Of a stretch of 16,069 nt of DNA, positions 12,866 to 16,069 are shown piece by piece. This DNA comes from Chitinophagales bacterium (GTDB lineage: Bacteria; Bacteroidota; Bacteroidia; Chitinophagales; Chitinophagaceae): NCBI GenBank assembly GCA_013297585.1, contig JAAFHG010000040.1, positions 1 through 16,069 of the forward strand, given 5' to 3'. How positions within the stretch are numbered: the first letter of the stretch is position 1; the number at the start of each line of letters is the position of its first letter. The position numbers and the translations under genes were made by a program. The notes below the pieces were generated by a model. That model made no database searches, was not told where the DNA came from, and saw nothing but the letters and a program-made list of their open reading frames with translations.

Positions 12866-14242
12866 ATGTTAATTAGGTTCAATGTTGAGAATTTTTTGTC
12901 GTTTAAAGAAAGAACTGTTTTTTCAATGATTCCCGGCAAAGGAACTTTAAAACAGTTTCATAAAACCAAGCCAGTTAAAGGTATTTCAGCACTAAAAGCT
13001 AGTGTGGTTTTCGGTGCTAACGCTTCTGGTAAATCTAATTTAATCAAGGCAATCGATTTTGGAAAAATACTAATTTTAAAAGGAAGTAAAAGCGAACAGC
13101 CAATAAAATTTCAGCCATATAGATTAGATGCAAAATCAATTGTGTCAAATTCAAGAATAGAGTATGAAATACAGCATAAAGGAAAAAATTATGCTTATGG
13201 TTTTGTTTTTAATTCAAAGAACATTGTAGAAGAGTGGCTTTTTGAGATAAATAGTAAAGGGGAGAATAAAATTTTTGAAAGAAATATTCAAAATAGAGTC
13301 GAATTTGATTTAGAACCTCTTTTAAAGAAAAACAAGAAAGAAGAACACAAACAGTTTTTGAAATTTATTGCTAAAGGAACACCCAGTAATCAATTATTTT
13401 TAAATGAAATCACAACTAGAAAAGTAAAAGACAACGTTACGAATGTTGATGATTTGTTCTGTGTTATTGATTGGTTTCAAAATTCCTTAAAAATAATTTT
13501 CCCTGATGATAAATATAAAGAAGGCATAAAGTCAGAGCTCAAAGATGATTCTAAACTCCAAATTACTTTTGAAGAATTGCTCAAATATTTTGACACAGGG
13601 ATTAATGGAATTTGCTTAGAAAAAATTGAGCTTGAATCGATAGAAATACCAAACAGAATTTTAGAAAAAATCAAAGAGGATTTGTTGACTACTAAAACTG
13701 AGAATGTAAGAACACTTTTATCAACAAATAGTACTACCTATTTTATTTCAAAAGAGAACAATGAACTGTCTGTACATAAATTTATGACCCGACATAATGT
13801 TACAGGACAACTAAATCCAGAGTTATTTGATACTTTAGATGAATCTGATGGAACTAATAGAATTATTGACTTCATTCCCCTAATTATTGACCTTCTTCAT
13901 GGCGACAATGTATTTGTTATTGATGAAATGGAAAGAAGTTTGCACCCGAATATAATTTATGATCTTATAGATTTATTTCTAGACAAGAGTGAAAATGTTA
14001 ATAGCCAATTAATTTTAGCCAGTCATGAATCCAGTCTGCTTACTCAGAAACTTTTAAGAAAAGATGAGATTTGGTTTGTTGTAAAAAACAATGATGGTGT
14101 AAGTCAACTACATACACTTGAAGAGTATAATATTAGATTCGATAAGGAAATAAGAAAAGATTATTTGTTAGGCAGGTTTAAGGCTGTACCGAGAATTGGA
14201 AATAGGAATAGTTTAACTGTTTTGCCTAATCAAAATAAATAA
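12866..14242 (+). CDS. ABC-type/AAA15-like ATPase of an AbiL/PARIS-like defence pair
   Basis: This 458-residue protein begins with LIRFNVENFLSFKERTVFSM, typical of RecF/OLD-like ABC ATPases. Walker A is GANASGKSN (50-58). A long insertion with coiled and charged helices follows (about 120-320). The signature-like motif ESDGTNR is at 326-332, Walker B VFVIDEMERSLHP is at 349-361, and the H-loop histidine is His386 in LILASHESS. The order and the SDGT signature fit the AAA15 group found beside RloB or other TOPRIM partners in defence systems. The ATPase is thought to sense infection and control its partner nuclease. The next gene starts three bases after its stop, so they form an operon. Codon use is very AT-rich compared with gldB and nadE, suggesting transfer. 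Confidence 0.88.
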   Translation: MLIRFNVENFLSFKERTVFSMIPGKGTLKQFHKTKPVKGISALKASVVFGANASGKSNLIKAIDFGKILILKGSKSEQPIKFQPYRLDAKSIVSNSRIEYEIQHKGKNYAYGFVFNSKNIVEEWLFEINSKGENKIFERNIQNRVEFDLEPLLKKNKKEEHKQFLKFIAKGTPSNQLFLNEITTRKVKDNVTNVDDLFCVIDWFQNSLKIIFPDDKYKEGIKSELKDDSKLQITFEELLKYFDTGINGICLEKIELESIEIPNRILEKIKEDLLTTKTENVRTLLSTNSTTYFISKENNELSVHKFMTRHNVTGQLNPELFDTLDESDGTNRIIDFIPLIIDLLHGDNVFVIDEMERSLHPNIIYDLIDLFLDKSENVNSQLILASHESSLLTQKLLRKDEIWFVVKNNDGVSQLHTLEEYNIRFDKEIRKDYLLGRFKAVPRIGNRNSLTVLPNQNK

Positions 14243-14245
14243 AAA

Positions 14246-14899
14246 ATGCCAAGGGAAAGAACTGAGTTTATTCGTATAAGTAATGTAAAAGAAAGAGACA
14301 AGATGTTTCTATTGGCTTATGAAGGGAATGAAACAGAACCTACATATTTTGAAGCATTAAAGAAAGATTATCGTTTTAATAATGAAATAATTGAAATAGT
14401 TTCTTTAAGACGAAATAAGGATGATACTAAAAGTGCCCCCAAATATGTATTTGAAAATCTTCAGAAAATAAAGCAAGAATATGATTTAGCTAATTCGGAT
14501 GAGCTTTGGATGATTATTGACAGAGATAGGAATGGGAAAAATATAGAGAGATATAATCAAAAATGTAAAGAAGAGTCTAATTTTTATTTAGCGCTAAGTA
14601 ATCCTTGCTTTGAGTTCTGGCTTCTATTACATCTTAAAGATTTGTCTGAGTTTAATCAAGAGGAACTAATCTTAATTTTTGAAAATAAAAAAATCAATAA
14701 ATCGCGACGAACTTACTTGAAAAATCTTTTGAGTAAAATTCTACCCGATGGTTATAACGAGTCTAATTTAAAACCAGAAAGGTTTTTACCGAATTTAGAA
14801 ATTGCGATAAAAAGAGCAAAAGCGTTGAATAAGAATGAAGAATATCCGATTTCATTGGGAACAGATATTCATAAATTAATTCAAAAAATTATCAAATAG
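14246..14899 (+). CDS. RloB-like (TOPRIM-fold) protein of the defence pair
   Basis: This 217-residue protein has the RloB layout. LLAYEGNETEPTYFEAL (23-39) carries the TOPRIM-type glutamate (Glu26). WMIIDRDRNGKN (88-99) supplies the DxD pair (Asp92, Asp94). ALSNPCFEFWLLLHL (116-130) is the family hallmark, and LGTDIHKLIQ (204-213) closes the domain. TOPRIM folds bind magnesium and cut or tie nucleic acids; RloB proteins are predicted nucleases, or tRNA-targeting effectors by analogy with AriB of PARIS. Together with the upstream ATPase it matches the two-gene AbiL-type phage-exclusion arrangement. All expected acidic residues are present, so it looks functional. The nucleic-acid target is unknown. 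Confidence 0.85.
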   Translation: MPRERTEFIRISNVKERDKMFLLAYEGNETEPTYFEALKKDYRFNNEIIEIVSLRRNKDDTKSAPKYVFENLQKIKQEYDLANSDELWMIIDRDRNGKNIERYNQKCKEESNFYLALSNPCFEFWLLLHLKDLSEFNQEELILIFENKKINKSRRTYLKNLLSKILPDGYNESNLKPERFLPNLEIAIKRAKALNKNEEYPISLGTDIHKLIQKIIK

Positions 14900-14959
14900 T
14901 TTTGGATATAATCCATAACATGTTTGGCGGTTAGGGGTTTCTTTCCAAAATTCTCACCC

Positions 14960-14967
14960 TAAATTTG
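14960..14967 (+). promoter_or_regulatory. -7 promoter box immediately before nadE (leaderless transcript likely)
   Basis: TAAATTTG is an exact TAnnTTTG match separated from the ATG at 14972 by four C residues. The geometry is the same as before the GHL10-like gene at 2053. It gives nadE its own promoter independent of the defence cassette. Confidence 0.6.
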
Positions 14968-14971
14968 CCCC

Positions 14972-16069
14972 ATGAAAATCTTCCTCGCACAGCAGAATTA
15001 TCATATTGGCAATTTTGAAAGTAATACCGCAAAAATTATTGATGCTATTAACCAAGCTAAAGCGCAACAGGCTGACTTGATTGTGTTTAGCGAAATGAGT
15101 ATTTGTGGCTATCCTGCTAGAGATTTTGTTGAGTTTAGCGACTTTATTAATAAATGTTACGCCGCTATTGATGAGATCAAACAACATGCTGATACCATTG
15201 GTGTGTTGGTGGGTGCACCTGCACGCAACCCTCATGTAAAAGGGAAAGATTTGTTTAACGCTGCTTTCTTTTTGTACGAGCAAAAAATAGTAGCCGAAAT
15301 TCATAAAACCTTATTGCCTACCTACGATGTATTTGACGAATACCGCTACTTTGAACCTGCATACGAGTGGCAAATTGTTGAATTTAAAGGCAAGCGTTTG
15401 GCAGTCACCATTTGCGAAGACATTTGGAATCTTGGCGACAATCCTTTGTACCGCATTTGCCCAATGGATGAGCTGATTATACAGCAGCCAGATGTGATGA
15501 TAAACCTGAGCGCTAGCCCATTTGATTATACCCACGATGAAGATAGAAAAGCAGTAATAAAAGCCAATGTGCAGAAGTACAAACTGCCAATGTTTTACTG
15601 CAATGCGGTAGGTAGCCAAACTGAAATTGTATTCGATGGTGCTAGTTTAATTTTTGATAAAGATGCTAATTTGTGTAAGGCGTTTCCTTTGTTTACAGAA
15701 GCAGTAGATGGTGTGATATTAAACGATGATGGCACCATAGACACAGCTATAATAGAGCCTGCTGATAGATTGCCAAATAAGGAATTAAACCCTGCTGTGC
15801 TTGATGAAAACCTAAACATAGCGCAGATATACGACGCACTGATTTTAGGCATAAGAGATTATTTTAAAAAAATGGGCTTTACCAAAGCCATATTAGGCAG
15901 CAGTGGTGGTATCGATTCAGCAGTGGTACTTGCCCTTGCTTGCGATGCCTTAGGTAGCGATAATGTGAGAGCTATTTTAATGCCTTCGCCTTACTCTACC
16001 GAGCATTCGGTAAATGATGCTGTTGGACTGAGCAAAAATCTCAACAATCCTTACGACATCATTCGTATT
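14972..16069 (+). CDS. nadE: Glutamine-dependent NAD+ synthetase, 3'-truncated by window edge
   Basis: The first 366 codons are present and the frame is open to the window edge. The N-terminal nitrilase-type glutaminase domain carries the catalytic triad Glu41 (VFSEMSICGYPARDF), Lys112 (HKTLLPTYDVFDEYRYF) and Cys148 (VTICEDIWNLGDNP). It frees ammonia from glutamine and channels it to the C-terminal synthetase. The synthetase domain starts near residue 285 and shows the ATP-binding loop GSSGGIDSAVV (309-319), then ILMPSPYSTEHSVNDA. The enzyme amidates deamido-NAD to NAD+ in the last step of NAD synthesis. ATG at 14972 gives the canonical MKIFLAQQNY start, four bases after a -7 box. In some Bacteroidota nadE is close to gldB (recollection, not checked); here a two-gene defence cassette lies between them. 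Confidence 0.97.
   Translation, partial: MKIFLAQQNYHIGNFESNTAKIIDAINQAKAQQADLIVFSEMSICGYPARDFVEFSDFINKCYAAIDEIKQHADTIGVLVGAPARNPHVKGKDLFNAAFFLYEQKIVAEIHKTLLPTYDVFDEYRYFEPAYEWQIVEFKGKRLAVTICEDIWNLGDNPLYRICPMDELIIQQPDVMINLSASPFDYTHDEDRKAVIKANVQKYKLPMFYCNAVGSQTEIVFDGASLIFDKDANLCKAFPLFTEAVDGVILNDDGTIDTAIIEPADRLPNKELNPAVLDENLNIAQIYDALILGIRDYFKKMGFTKAILGSSGGIDSAVVLALACDALGSDNVRAILMPSPYSTEHSVNDAVGLSKNLNNPYDIIRI

Noticed and set aside
14954..15852. Minus-strand open frames at the right end
   Set aside because: They lie opposite nadE, whose catalytic residues are clear on the plus strand.

Overview
This is an AT-rich chromosomal window that looks like a member of the Bacteroidota, most likely Chitinophagaceae or a close relative. 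The evidence is a gliding-motility lipoprotein (GldB-like), a secreted GHL10/DUF187 glycosidase-like protein, a POTRA-type surface antigen, and several Bacteroidota-type -7 boxes (TAnnTTTG). Two of those boxes sit four bases before the ATG. No tRNA, rRNA, CRISPR array, integrase or intact insertion sequence was seen.

Layout, left to right. (1) 2-901: 3' part of a radical SAM/SPASM gene cut by the window edge. (2) 945-1477: an intact small antitoxin gene overlapping a RelE/ParE-type toxin gene broken by two in-frame stops. (3) 1516-3522: a MarR-family regulator and the GHL10-like secreted protein. (4) 3523-7800: a rearranged accessory stretch. It holds a probable Imm11-like immunity gene, an unrecognised gene, a decayed tail of a second Imm11-like gene, a secreted protein of unknown function, a surface-antigen gene truncated by a second copy of the GHL10 3' end, a small orphan gene, and a remnant of the surface-antigen 5' end. 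(5) 7806-12724: ordinary genes (pnuC, an OsmC-family gene, dnaX, apaG and a gldB-like gene), with unusual short-period repeats inside dnaX and between convergent genes. (6) 12866-14899: a two-gene ABC-type ATPase plus RloB-like (TOPRIM) cassette of the AbiL/PARIS-like anti-phage type. (7) 14972-end: nadE, cut by the right edge.

The most informative signals are four. A direct repeat of about 197 bp flanks roughly 3.4 kb of immunity-like and surface genes, and its second copy truncates the surface-antigen gene. dnaX carries an A10 tract exactly where a short gamma product would be expected, with stops right after it in both other frames. A heptamer array of about 140 bp lies in-frame in the dnaX linker and has relatives in the dnaX-apaG spacer. 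Octamer-periodic inverted repeats fill both tail-to-tail spacers between convergent gene pairs. None of these could be checked by a database search here; all are read from the sequence.
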